This document shows positions 21,025-32,500 of a stretch of 64,000 nt of DNA, piece by piece. Numbering within the stretch: position 1 is the first letter of the stretch; every line of letters starts with the position of its first letter. The DNA is from Lantana camara (taxonomy: Eukaryota; Streptophyta; Magnoliopsida; Lamiales; Verbenaceae), in assembly GCA_037501455.1 (NCBI GenBank), contig CM074858.1:78962501-79026500 (forward strand), given 5' to 3'. The notes under the pieces are model-generated. The model ran no database searches. It was not told where the DNA came from and saw nothing but the letters and a program-made list of their open reading frames with translations. The position numbers and the translations under genes were made by a program.

Positions 21025-22538
21025 ATCCCTACAAACATAATTCAAGGGAGTCATCTTGTAGTGCTGAAATTGAGATAAAATCATCTACCATGAAACACTG
21101 TTCTTCCACCACTAGCCCTTTCATAGTCTTGAATAAGTTAAACTCCACTTGTTCCTCTCCCACTCTTAGAGTTAGCACTCCATTCTTCACATCAATCAAT
21201 GCTCCGGCTGTGGCTAGAAAAGGCCTTCCTAGAATCAATGGCATATTTTGTTCTTCTTCCAAGTCCAGCACGAGAAAATCTACCGGAAGGTAAAACTTTC
21301 CAACCCTAAACAGTGTATTTTCCAAAATTCCATTGGGGTATGTAATGGATCGATCAGCTAATTGCAATGAAACTGTAGTCGGCTTCAAAGCATCCAAACC
21401 TAATTTCCTGCAAATTGATAAAGGCATTAAACTCACACTAGCCCCAAGATGGTATAAAGCTTTATTGAAAGTTAAATTGCCCATAGTATAAGGGATCGAA
21501 AAACTCCCTGGATCCTTAAGCTTCGGGGGAAGCTTATATTGGATAATAGCACTGCACTCCTCAGTAAGTGCAATTGTGGTGTATTCCTCCAATTTCCTCT
21601 TGTTAGAGAGGATCTCTTTTAGAAATTTCACATACGTCGGCATTTTTACTAATGCCTCTGCAAATGGGATATTGATATGAAACTCCTTAAATATGCTTAA
21701 AAACTTCTCAAACTGTTTCTCTAACTTCTGCTTCTGTAGTCTTTGCAGAAAAAGAACTGGTGGCACATACTCCTTGGGTGCCACATTCACCTTTGGTTTT
21801 GAAGGGGGCCTTTCCTTTTTATCCTCCATATTCACTTTTTTAGTTTCAACTGCTTCTTCAACTTTCTCATCAACAATGTTGTCTACACCAGAATCTGTAG
21901 GCATCTTTGGTCCTTCGTATTCCTTACCACTTCTCAGGGCAATGACTTTGCAATGCTGCTTCAGATTATTTTTAGTTTTCCTCTGCAACATCCCTTGGCC
22001 CCTCATATTCAAAGATTGAGAAATCTGATCAATCTGGATTTCTAAATTCTTGTTTTGATTCACCACCTATTCTACTTGAGTTTCCAATTTCTGATACCTA
22101 TCCGAAGACACGGCTATGAATTTCTCAAGTGCAGCCTCCCATCCCTGCTTCTGTTCCTGTAGAGGTTGAGTGTTAGGAATGTACAGTGGAGGTTGTGGTT
22201 GCATTAAGTAATGGCTCGGGCGTTGGAGTAGGTTTTGCTATAGTGGAGCTTGAGGTCTAGGTTGAAATTGTGGCCTGGGGTGTTGTGGTGCTTGGTGCTG
22301 CCAACCTGGGGTGTAAGTGTTTGCGCTATTTGCATAATTTACTTGCTCTTGCACCTGCTCACCTACATCAGTATAAGCACAAACATTAAATGCATGTGGA
22401 CCACTACAAATTTCACAAGTTACCTGAAATGGTTGGGGTTGTATCCCCACTACATTTACAGAAAGTTGGTCTAATCTGTTATTAAGAGCTTCAATTTAGT
22501 CATTGATGGTGGTTAGACCATCTAGCTCTAAGACTCCT
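21025..22538 (-). pseudogene. gag-pol: Athila-type gag C-terminus and protease fragment
   Basis: On the minus strand a knuckle-like CEICSGPHAFNVC lies near 22400, followed by a Pro/Gln-rich linker with stops near 22236 and 22067. The 345-codon frame 22066-21029 carries KVIALRSGKEYEGP, EECSAIIQYKLPPKLKDPGS, LGASVSLMPLSICRKLGL (the Athila protease site, here LGAS rather than DTGS/DSGA), LQLADRSITYPNGI and MPLILGRPFLATAGALIDV. One TAG at 21031-21029 ends it. Removing copia A and one TSD copy makes the frame run on into 12206, so copia A landed in an Athila-type gag-pol gene. It is cut on the right by the LTR of element B. Confidence 0.88.
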
Positions 22539-23515
22539 TGTAACGCCCCAGCTTTCGACATTTCAAGTATGAACGCCACGTGTGAGTTTGAGAGTTATAA
22601 TTTAATTATTATTTGATCATTTCTTTAATTTTCCATGTCATGACATAATTTTATAAAGTTATATTCTAAGTATTTTTATGAAATTCATATTAAATTCATA
22701 CTTATTGCATAAATTGAACTTGATTGTAACGTAAATTAAATTCCCGATCATGATCTAATTTCTTTTACGTCCTTACTTGGCCGTTTTCATGATTTTGGGA
22801 ACTCAATTGCATGAATTATCTGTTGGACTTAATTGCTCATTTAATATGGAATTGAACCTAATTGCGTGACTTAAAATTGGAGGGACTTAATAGCAATTCG
22901 GAACAATTCTTCTTGGTACATAGCAGCATATCACGTACCTTGTCTTGATTTCATACAAAACATTTCAAACATTTCATACATTGCTTCCTTGCCCATCGAG
23001 CCAAACCCCACTTGAAAGAGAGGGAGATTTCATCATCCAAGCATCATTTTGGTGGGTTTTGTGATCATTGAAGTATCCTCAACATCATCTCTTCATCTTC
23101 TCATCCATTTCTTTCATTTGAGGTAACTTTGGAGAATTGATGATTTTCTTGAATAAATGGGTTAAATAGGGCTTTGTTAAGACTTGGTTGAATTGTGTAT
23201 TGGTTATTGGAAATATGTTTATGAACTTTAAGCTTAAGATTGATGCATATATCTTGTGATTTTTGGACTTGAAGCATGCGTTAGATATGGGTTTGGATTG
23301 ATTGCTTCTTGATGATCTAACGTGGAATTAGGTGTTTTTATGAGCTGTACTGATCTATATGTATGCTAGCATCTATATTTCTTCAAATATGTGCATTTAA
23401 TCTTGGTTTGAAGTCATTTCGATGGTTGGTTTGTTGGTACGTTGTTTCCCCTGCTGCTGTTCTGTATCTTCTACAACTGCGTAGGGGGAACTGCCCTTGT
23501 CGTCCCAGTTAATTC

Positions 23516-23711
23516 TGGGAACGGCCGTTCCCACCCCATGCCAGCTATCCCGCCAGACTGGGAACGACCCTTCCCAGTTTTGGCCTGTAGCCGGAACGGC
23601 CGTTCCCAGCCCCAAAAATTTCCCAAATCTTTACAGACGCGCGGGATAGATTCGAGAAGCTGGGAACGGCCCTTCCCAGCCCCAATTCAAAACTGGAACA
23701 GTCGTTCCCAG
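23516..23711 (+). repeat. Palindrome array in the B LTR
   Basis: Five units of TGGGAACGGCCGTTCCCA type at 23516-23533, 23558-23577, 23593-23607, 23659-23680 and about 23692-23711. Some carry single mismatches in the core (CGACCCTT, ACAGTCGT). Position and consensus match the G array. Confidence 0.8.
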
Positions 23712-24335
23712 GCTCCAGTAGGTGTGCATAATTTTCTGCATAAAATTTCATTTTCCAAATTCGTTTCTATTGGCTTAATTGATCGATACGTGCTGCTATA
23801 TGATTGTTTTGTTCATGAGATTGATCATATCATTCCACAAATTGTCATTGCACATTTTAAGGTTCATGATAACGCCGTTCGTCCTAATTGGTACATTTTG
23901 AGTCGTGTCTCACGGACAATTGTCTTTCTTGCACAGACCAACTTCCTGGTGACGAGGAGCGGGCCCCGTGAGCTGTTTCCTTGTTTGTTTTGGTCGCACA
24001 GGTGAGGTTTAATTCTAGATATATAGAACTCATAAAATCCTATGTATTGTTTTAAGCAAAAATGTACCTATATATCTATAGTTTTCAAATGTTATTGGTT
24101 TTCAAAGGATTTGCCGAACTATTGTATTGTATTGATTGATTGATTGTCTTGGCGAGTATCGTATTGCACTGTGGGCCCGATGGTAGTGGCTCGAGCCAAC
24201 CGGGAAAGCATGGGCTGACGGGTAACTCGAGCGCTATTCTCACCAAATTGGGATGACCCCTGAACCACCTAGGAGATTAGGGGAGGAAGGAGTTCCGGGC
24301 TTAGGGATTCATGTACCCTCTGCCCAGATTGATTG

Positions 24336-24363
24336 GATGGTGGGGCCTTGCAATCCCACCATC
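24336..24363 (+). other. LTR hairpin with a CCTTGCAAT loop (B)
   Basis: GATGGTGGG (24336-24344) pairs perfectly with CCCACCATC (24355-24363) around the loop GCCTTGCAAT. In G the paired position differs on both sides, or is bulged, while the loop is identical. Confidence 0.5.
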
Positions 24364-24719
24364 ACCCGGAGGAAGAAGGAGTTGTTGAAACTGCTAATTT
24401 TGCACCGTAATTAATTGCTTGATCACCTAATCATTGAGTAATTGATTGATTGTACACAGTCAGAGTAATGTTGGAGAATTTCCCTCACTCGCCGGACCAC
24501 GAATTGATTGTATTGAACTGATTGTATTGATAAATTGAATTAGTTGTAACCTCGGGCGATAGTATCTCTTATTTTTCTAAATTGTATTGTTATTTTTTTT
24601 TTTCCAAAATTATTACCCGAGATTATAACTTACATGGTAATTGCGCATATATTTTTTTATACCCCTCGCTCAGTCCGTGGTGGACTGACACCTCAACTTT
24701 TCAGTTTTTGCAGGTGCGT

Positions 24720-24987
24720 GCTAGGCGGGAATTAGAGTCTAGCTTGTCTTTAATTTGGGTCTAGCACACTTCACCTCATACATGGTTCATGTATAGATAC
24801 TTGATATATTTGGTAGCATACCTTGACTTATTTTGGGAGATGACATTGTATTGATATGTAAATGTTGGTACCTATTAGTATTTATACTAGATATGTAAAT
24901 ATGGTAGCTATAAGTAATGAATGAATTATTGCTTCCGCTTTTATTACTCTGAATTGATTGTTTGGTTTGGGGTTAGTCCCGCCTAGC
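24720..24987 (+). other. Long-range complementary arms in the B LTR
   Basis: GCTAGGCGGGA (24720-24730) lies seven bases after the splice-acceptor-like CAG. It is perfectly complementary to TCCCGCCTAGC (24977-24987). Equivalent arms occur in G, in D, in E and in the solo LTR. Confidence 0.55.
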
Positions 24988-25119
24988 TTTGTTGCCATTT
25001 TTTTATTGTCTCCCGTTCGCTATAGCTTTGGTTCATGTATGGATAGTCCATTTCATATGTGGATCGAACTATAGTGTGGGGGATGTGGTGCCTAGCGTTC
25101 CGGGTGCTACATCCTACGG

Positions 25120-25131
25120 TGGTATCAGAGC
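25120..25131 (+). other. Primer-binding site, element B
   Basis: TGGTATCAGAGC eight bases after the LTR end; initiator-Met tRNA type. Confidence 0.92.
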
Positions 25132-25372
25132 CCGGTCGCAAAACGGGGTCTCTAATGTCATGTCTGGTGAGTCTAAGTCGCACGGCATAGGAATTAATTG
25201 TCAACTTGAGAGTCTTGCATCGTTATTTGAAGTATTTGAACGAGTTGAATTATTTGAACTTACTTGAACTCAGTGAATTGTTTGAATTTTATAACTGATG
25301 TGCAATTTGTGAATTATTTGCACACATTTGCACCTACTAATCGAACATGCATAATAGTGACTTGATTTCAGG

Positions 25373-27762
25373 ATGGCTCGCATAAGACATCATCGTGATA
25401 GTTCTCCGGGATAATGATATCGTCGTCATCATCGTCGTGAGAGATCACCACCACCTCCTCCAACTCCTCAGGCTCAGCCGCAGGACTTTATGAATACAGT
25501 GGTGGGTCTTATTGATCAGAGAGTCCGAGATTATGTTCCTCCAGCACCACCAGTTCCACCACCACAGACGGGGGGCCAGATTTCAATGATTTTCAGGGAG
25601 TTCCAGAACCATCATCCTCCCAAGTTCTATAATGAGAATGATATTCAGGCGGAGCAGTGGTTGAAGGAAGTCCAGAGGATATGGGAGCTTATTCCGTGTG
25701 AGTCCTAGGAGAAGGCCCGATGTACCATTTCGTTGATTCAGGGCGAGGCATACTCTTAGTGGGAGAGTTCCCAGATTGTGTTAGATGCTGCAAGTGAGGA
25801 AGTGAATTGGGAAGTTTTTGTTAGAGAGTTCAAGAATAAGTTTATTACTCCATCTTCTCGCACTCGAAGATTGAAGGAATTTACAGAGCTTAAGCAAGGA
25901 AGCAGGTCGGTTCAGAGTATATCGCCGAGTTTGAGAGATTGTTCCGCTATGCTCCTAATATAGTGAGTGACGATTTCCATAAGGCGATGTAGTTTGTTCA
26001 GGGCCTTCGACCGGATATTCAGACAACGATTGAGGTGGTAAACACGAGCCCCTGGGTGAAGGCTACTAAGAAGGCATTGTTGGTTGAGGATTCGGTGAAT
26101 ACAAGGTGGTCTACCTATCGCTCAGGTTCAGGTTCGGGCTCAGGTTCCGTATCGGGTTTCAGAGGTTCTGGATCGGGTTTTAGAGGATCAGGTTCGAGTA
26201 CTGCTTCGGGCAAAAGGCCTATGACTTATTCTTCTCCACCACCGGCTCCGAAGGGCCCAGGGAAGAAGCCTCGACTAGCAGGATAAGTGTTTAGAGCTCC
26301 AGTTGCTCCAACTTTGCCACCACCACCCGATAGGCCTGCTTGTACCTTCTGTGGTCAGACTACACACATCTATGATAACTGCAGGAGGCGTCTACGCCTA
26401 TGATTGCTTTGTGGGAGCACCGAGCATATGGTAGACGGATGTCCAGATCGCAGGATGCAGCCAAATGGAGGTCAAAGACCACTGATCAGTGCTCGTGCCT
26501 ATGCCTTAGATGGAGAATAGTATAATCCAATATCGATCCAGCCACGGTAGTTGAAGGTACCATTTGTATACATGGCACGAATATTTATACCTTATTTGAT
26601 CCGGGAGCGACACACTCCTTTCTCTCGAGTGCTATATCTGTTTCTTTGCCTTTGCCTGTTACTCGTTCTTCTGTATGTTATGTGGTTAGTACTCCGTTTG
26701 GTGGTAGTTTAGAATCTGATCGGGTGTTTAGAGAGGTTCCGATGAGTATCGAGGGCCGAGTTTTCTTGTCAGACTTCATTGAGCTGCCGATGACTTGCTA
26801 CGGATCTCTCTTGGGCATGGATTGGTTGTATAGACATTCTTCTACAATTGATTGCAGGGCAAAGAGAGTTCAATTGGGATCAGATTTGATAGTGGGATGG
26901 AGTTCTAAGACAGTGCCTCTACTTTCTTTCTCCAAAGCTCAAAAGTTACTTCGAGAGGGAGCTACGGGTTCTATTGCATATATTATCAACAAGCCCAAGG
27001 ATAAGAGTAAGTTGGAAGAAACTGAAGTAGTGAAGGAGTTTCCCTAGGTCTTTCCTGAGGAATTGGATTTGTTACCTCCAGAACGGGAAATTGAGTTTGT
27101 GATCGACTTATACCCTAATGCAGAGCCATACTCCAAGACTCCATATCGTATGGCTCCGGCCGAGTTGAAAGAGTTGAAGACTCAACTTGATGCGTTGTTG
27201 GAGATTGGGTACATTAGACTGAGTTCTTCTCCCTGGGGTGCACCGGTTTTGTTCGTAAAGAAGAAGGATGGAACTTTGAGAATGTGTATAGACTATAGGG
27301 AGTTAAACCGGATGACGATCAAGAATAAGTATCCTCTTCCACATATCGAGGAGTTGTTTGACATACTTCAGGGATCTAAAGTCTACTCGAAATTGGATTT
27401 AAGACAAGGATACTACCAGCTGCAAATCCGAGCAGAGGATATTTCTAAGACAGGATTTAATACTCGGTACGGGCATTATGAGTTCGTAGTGATGCTATTT
27501 GGTCTAATTAATGCCCCAACAACTTTTATGGCTATGATGCACAGGATCTTCATACCTTTTCTGGATAAGTTTGTGGTCATCTTTATTGATGATATTTTGG
27601 TTTTCTCTAAATCTGCCGAGGAGCATGCGAGGCATCTTCAGTTGGTATTGAGGACTTTGAAGGAGCATCAGTTATTTGCAAAGTTCAGTAAGTGTGTGTT
27701 TTCGATCAAGAGGGTGTCTTTCTTGGGTCACGTGATTTCAGGTAATGGTTTGGAGGTCGATC
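25373..27762 (+). pseudogene. gag-pol: Gag, protease and RT of element B (broken)
   Basis: Gag opens MARIRHHRDSSPG at 25373, right after a TTTCAGG acceptor-like site, but TAA TGA stops follow within 15 codons. Remnants in order: a Gag core (FREFQNHHPPKFYNENDIQA, EEVNWEVFVREFKNKFI) with TAG stops near 25706 and 25757; a knuckle CTFCGQTTHIYDNC near 26341; a protease TLFDPGATHSFLSS near 26590; and RT from about 27063 with [33 protein letters not shown] and catalytic FIDDILVFS. The frame breaks off at GNGLEVD, where the solo LTR is inserted with a 5-base duplication. RT shows PLPHIEEL typical of plant chromoviruses. Many lesions make it non-functional. Confidence 0.9.
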
Positions 27763-30156
27763 TGTAACACCCGAAGCGCAAAGGTGCCACATCCCCCGCA
27801 CTATAGCTCAGTCCACATATGAAACGGACAATCCATACATGAACTGAGCCATAGCGGAGGGGTGAGAAGAAAATAAAGACTAACTAGCTAGGCGGGACTA
27901 ACCCCAAACCAATTACCACAATACAAAAAGGAATAAACATAAGCATGCCATGCACGAGCATTTAACAAATAAACCCAAAACCTAACATTACATATCAATA
28001 CATTATCATCTCTCAAATACATAACATTTCATAAAACAGTAGATAACAATACATATGCAACAAAGTAAGATGGACACGTGCTAGACCCGAAAAGAAAGAC
28101 TTGACTCGACACCAATCCCGCCTAGCACACAACCTGCAAAACTGAAAGGTGAGGTGTCAGTCTCCACATACTGAGCGAGGGGTATAATAGATATACGCGC
28201 AGATAACATGCAAATCATAACCTCGGGTAAGGTTTTATAACAGAAATCAATCTAAGTTCAATAACAACATAGAGCTCGCCTGAGATTACAAATATCAGAT
28301 TTAACAATCAATCATATTCAATCAATCAATCAGTGGCCCGGCGAGTGAGGGCAATTCTCCAACCTGACTCTGACAGTGTACAATCACGATACTTTTAATT
28401 AATTAATTAAGCGATCACACAATCAATTATAGTGCACATGTAGCAGTTTCAATGACTCCTTCTTCCTCCAATGATGGTGGGTTTGCAAGGCCCGATCCAT
28501 CCACGGTAAACACGGTGTACGTCGGGAACATGACTCCCACGCACGGGACTCCTTCCCCCACCAAAACTCCTGGTGGATTCAGGGTTCATCCCCACGGTTG
28601 AGAGGAGTGTAAGAGTTATCCGTCAGCCCATGCTTTCCCTGTTGGCTCAAACACTAACTCTCGGGCCCACAGTGCACGGTACAATATACTCGCCCAAAAC
28701 ACGATCAATCAATACGGTACAATTCAATAAATCAGTTGAAAATCAATAGAGTTAGGAAACTATAGATATATAGATACCTTTTGGCTTAAAACATCACATA
28801 GGGTTGTAATGGTTCTATATATCTATAAATTAAACCTCACCTGAACCGACAAAATAAAGAGAAAGACACGGCCTAAGAAGCCCACTCCACGTCACTGGTG
28901 TGCTGGTCTGTGCAACAAAGACAAGTGTACATAAGACACGACTCAAAATGTACCACATATGACGAACGGCGAAAATGCAACGAGACGACGAACAAAATGC
29001 AATGTGGTATGAAAACATCTTGTTTCACTTCATTATGGATCATATAAAAGCAAATCGGGGTCAAAGAAGCCGTTGGAACGAGGTGTTAAAAATGCACTTT
29101 GATGCAGAATATTTTGTTCTGTCAGACGCACGGGAACGACCGTTCCGGCTTCCCTTTGAAAATGGGAAGGGCCGTTCCCATGGCCCTTCAGAAACGTGCC
29201 AGCGTTTTTAAAAGGGTAAAACGTTTTAGCTGGGAACGGCCCTTCCTGCAAACAGGCCATAATGGGAACGGCCTTTCCCAGTCTCGCTGGCCTTGCTGAC
29301 TCAGAATCATGGGAACGACCATTCCAGTTTTAAACTGGGCCTGGGAAGGGCCGTTCCCAAAATACGAAAGCAGCAGAAAACAGAGCAAATGCAGGGGAGG
29401 CACGAAATAACACCAAAACTCCACAAATGATCATATACCAAACTCCAAATGCATATAATTCATGAAATAATCATGCTTGCACACTTATAGTTCAATAATA
29501 ACTTAATTAAACACTTAAATCCATGCTTAATCATCCAGAATCATCAAGATCAAACCCACAAATGAACTCATGTTCCAAGATTATAACCTTCACAATATAT
29601 GCATGAAATCCAAGCTATAACCATATAATCATGCTTTCAACAACTAAAACATAAATTACCAAGCTCAACACATAACCCTAGCTCTCATATATATATCCAT
29701 GTATTTCCCCAACTAAGCTCATACCTTGAATGAATGAGAAGAAGGAAAAGAGATGATGTTGTGATGATGATTATGCTTCAATTTATGCAATTCCCTCTTG
29801 AATTCAAGCTTCAAATGATGAAATCCTCTTCTTCTTCTTGGGGATTTTTTAATCGGTAAAAGAAAGGAAGCAAGGAGTGTAGTGATAGCATGAAATGAGC
29901 TCATGGAAGAGTATATGCTAGATATTATAAACTAGGCACAAATTGCAATTTAATCCCTCCAAAACATAAGTCATGCAATCAAGTTCAATCTCATGGAAAA
30001 TGATCAATTAAGTCCAAGACTATTTCATGCAATTAGGTCCTCAAATTAATAAAATGACCACTTAAGGACAATTATGCAATTAAATAATTAAGTCATAATT
30101 GGCAATTATTTCACATTAATTCACATATCGCATTTTTGAAATATTGGGGCGTTACA
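27763..30156 (-). mobile_element. Solo LTR of a B-like element, reversed, in B's RT gene
   Basis: On the plus strand TGTAACACCCG...GGGGCGTTACA (2394 bp), flanked by CGATC at 27758-27762 and 30157-30161. On the minus strand it has the B-type landmarks: donor CAAG|GTATGA (intron start 29724), acceptor TTTTGCAG (28134), arms GCTAGGCGGGA/TCCCGCCTAGC and a palindrome array at about 29132-29360. There is no interior, so an inserted element has recombined LTR to LTR. Removing it plus one TSD restores the RT frame from 27762 to 30162. Confidence 0.93.
29132..29360 (-). repeat. Palindrome array in the solo LTR
   Basis: At least five units related to GGGAACGGCCGTTCCC: near 29132-29147, 29162-29179, 29231-29247, 29264-29281, 29310-29326 and 29342-29360. 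Consensus and relative position match the B and G arrays; cores are slightly more mutated (CGGCCCTT, CGACCATT). Confidence 0.7.
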
Positions 30157-30161
30157 CGATC

Positions 30162-31389
30162 CCTCGAAGATTGAGTCGGTTTTGAAGTGGGAGAAACCTA
30201 AGAATGCCTCGGAGATTAGGAGTTTCTTGGGATTGGCAGGTTATTACCGGAGGTTTGTAAAGGATTTTTCCAAATTAGCAGTTCCTTTAACCCGGTTGAC
30301 GAAGAAGAATGTGAAATTTGATTGGGATGAGGATTGTCAGAAAAGTTTCACTTTCTTGAAAGAGAAGTTAGTTTCTGCTCTAGTGCTAGCCCTTCCGGAA
30401 GGTTCTAAAGGGTATGCTGTTTATACGGATGCTTCTAAGGAGGGCTTGGGATGTGTATTGACTCAGAAGGGTAAAGTAATTGCTTATGCATCCCGTAAGT
30501 TGAAAGAGCATGAGAAGAATTATCCGACGCATGATCTTGAGCTTGCTGCCGTAGTCTTTGCTCTTGGAAAGTGGAGACATTATTTGTATGGGGTGTCTTT
30601 CGAGATTTTCACCGACCACAAAAGCCTCCAGTATTTATTCACTCAGAAGGATTTGAATATGAGGCAACGGCGTTGGATGGAACGGTTGGAAGACTATGAT
30701 TGCACGATTAAATACCATCCCAGCAAAACCAATGTGGTCGCCGATGCACTTAGCAGGAAGGTTAGTGTATCGAGTATAGAAGTGGGTGAGAGTAGTAGAA
30801 TCGAGCCAATTGTCATAAAGGCTCGAGTTTCTAATATTTCGGTTCAGCCGGATTTGAAGCACAAGTTGTTTGAGGCTCAGAATAAGGATTTGGAAGTTCA
30901 GAAATTGGTAGCTAAGGCAAGAGCTGATCCGGAGTGTCCATTCGGGTTCGATTAAACCGGTCTTCTTCGTTTCAAGAACCGAGTTGTTGTACCCGAAGAG
31001 TTGAAATGGGTATTGCTCGAGGAAGCTCACAGATCGGCTTATTCTATCCACCCCGGAGGAAACAAGATGTTTAAGGATTTAAGGAAATATTATTGGTGGC
31101 GTGGATTGAAGAATGATATGGCCGAGTATGTGAAACATTGTCTCACTTGTCAGAAAGTGAAAGCCGAGCATCAGAAACCGGGAGGTCTTCTTCAGTCGTT
31201 ACCTATTCCTGAGTGGAAGTGGGAATAGGTGACGATGGATTTCGTGTCCGGATTACCTAAAATGAATGGAGGGTTCGATGGTATCTGGGTGATTGTGGAC
31301 CGTTTGACTAAGTCGGCACATTTTCTGCCGGTTCGGATGTCTTATAAGATTCGCAAGCTAGCCGAGCATTATAACAGGGAGATTGTTAG
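30162..31389 (+). pseudogene. pol: RT end, RNase H and integrase of element B (broken)
   Basis: Continues the RT frame with [18 protein letters not shown]. RNase H follows, with [43 protein letters not shown] and [11 protein letters not shown] stop lies near 30953. The integrase zinc region HRSAYSIHPGGNKM...CLTCQKVK comes next, then a TAG near 31226, and then the first catalytic Asp segment DFVSGLPKMNGG and IWVIVDRLTKSAHFLPV. The sequence is cut at 31389 by the 5' LTR of element C. The rest of integrase and any chromodomain of B are missing; they were deleted on the far side of C. Confidence 0.9.
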
Positions 31390-31734
31390 TGTAACAGCCC
31401 GGATTTTTTGAGATCAGGATAGCACGGGTAAGTAAAGGGTTAAGAGGAAAGCGTTTATAGCCTTAGTCCATTATACATTTCATTCTATGTGAATTATGTG
31501 TACCTATGTTTCGATTTATGATTTGTGCCTTTTTGAGAGAATTATATCACTATTCATTCACCGAACCCTAGACCTTTACCTAAACCTTGAAAAAACCTTA
31601 GAAAGCTGATTTCTATATTTTCCAAACTCATATCATAGCTTTCATTGTTCCAAAAAATATTTGTAAAACTGTTTGTTGAAAATTCCATTTAGGTCCCTAG
31701 ATACTATTCATCTTTAATTGTAGGAATCTTCGAA

Positions 31735-32270
31735 ACACTTTTACCTATTCAATATTGGGCTCGATAGAATCCTTGAAAAATTTTATGAATTTTGGTATGA
31801 TTTCCAAACCCTAATTCTTAACGTAGCTTCCGTAGAAATCAAAACCGGCCGAAAAACCCTAATTTTGCCCTAAATTAGAAATTTCTGAATTCCAACGTTT
31901 TTCCTATGCAATATTATAACCATTACGATCCTTGGATTATTTTATGAATTTTAAGATCTTTTCCAAACTCTAGTACAAACCCTAACTCGTTTTATAAATT
32001 TTTCTTTATTTTTCCCAAAGTACTATTTCTACCGTAAAAACTAATTTTCAAACCGTCCAACATTTGGTATACAATATTACAGTCAAAATGATCCTTGAAT
32101 TATTTCAAGAATCATGGACACTTTCTCGGGAATCAATTCACCTTCTAGCTTCGTTTATGAATTTTATTGTATTTTTCAAAATTCCCGAACGACTACTACT
32201 TTAAATGTAGACGTTCAAACGTTAAGTATTTATAACCATTAGGAAGCTCTTTCGATTCTCTTTCTTTTGC
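31735..32270 (+). repeat. Degenerate repeats of about 160 bp in the C LTR
   Basis: Motifs of the type 'CAATATT ... GATCCTTG ... TTTATGAATTTT' recur with CAATATT near 31753, 31911 and 32073. A weaker copy lies near 32230. Period is about 160 bases. The part of the 3' LTR that remains carries them too, and H has similar spacing near 4000-4340. This is the presumed U3. Confidence 0.5.
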
Positions 32271-32492
32271 AATTTCTCTCATTCCAAACTAAACCCTAGA
32301 CGTCCTTCTACGAATTTATTACCATCTTTATCCTATTTTAGAATTATTTTTATTTGGTCATGATTACTAAAATAATTAATTATTTCTTAAACTTACACCT
32401 AAGTATACACTTAACCCCCCTAATAAATGAGCCTAGCTTATTCACTACATGATTCATCTAATTAATTGCAACATAAGCCCCTAAATACCAAC

Positions 32493-32500
32493 TATAAATA
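32493..32500 (+). promoter_or_regulatory. TATA box in the C 5' LTR
   Basis: TATAAATA within ACTATAAATACCC, 91 bases upstream of the donor-like site at 32584; matches the H LTR. Start of transcription is expected near 32525. Confidence 0.65.

Larger units (their letters stand above)
22539..25111 (+). repeat. 5' LTR of element B
   Basis: Starts TGTAACGCCCCAG and ends GGGTGCTACA (2573 bp), followed by a PBS. Internal landmarks: donor GAG|GTAACT at 23123, palindrome array at 23516-23711, hairpin at 24336-24363, acceptor TTTTTGCAG ending at 24713, GCTAGGCGGGA at 24720 and its complement TCCCGCCTAGC at 24977. The left flank CTCCT (22534-22538) would be the TSD; the partner end is deleted. Confidence 0.92.

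Noticed and set aside
23442..24005. 187-codon plus-strand frame in the B LTR
   Set aside because: Runs through the palindrome array inside an LTR; parts recur only where the LTR recurs (41868-42155); no known domain.
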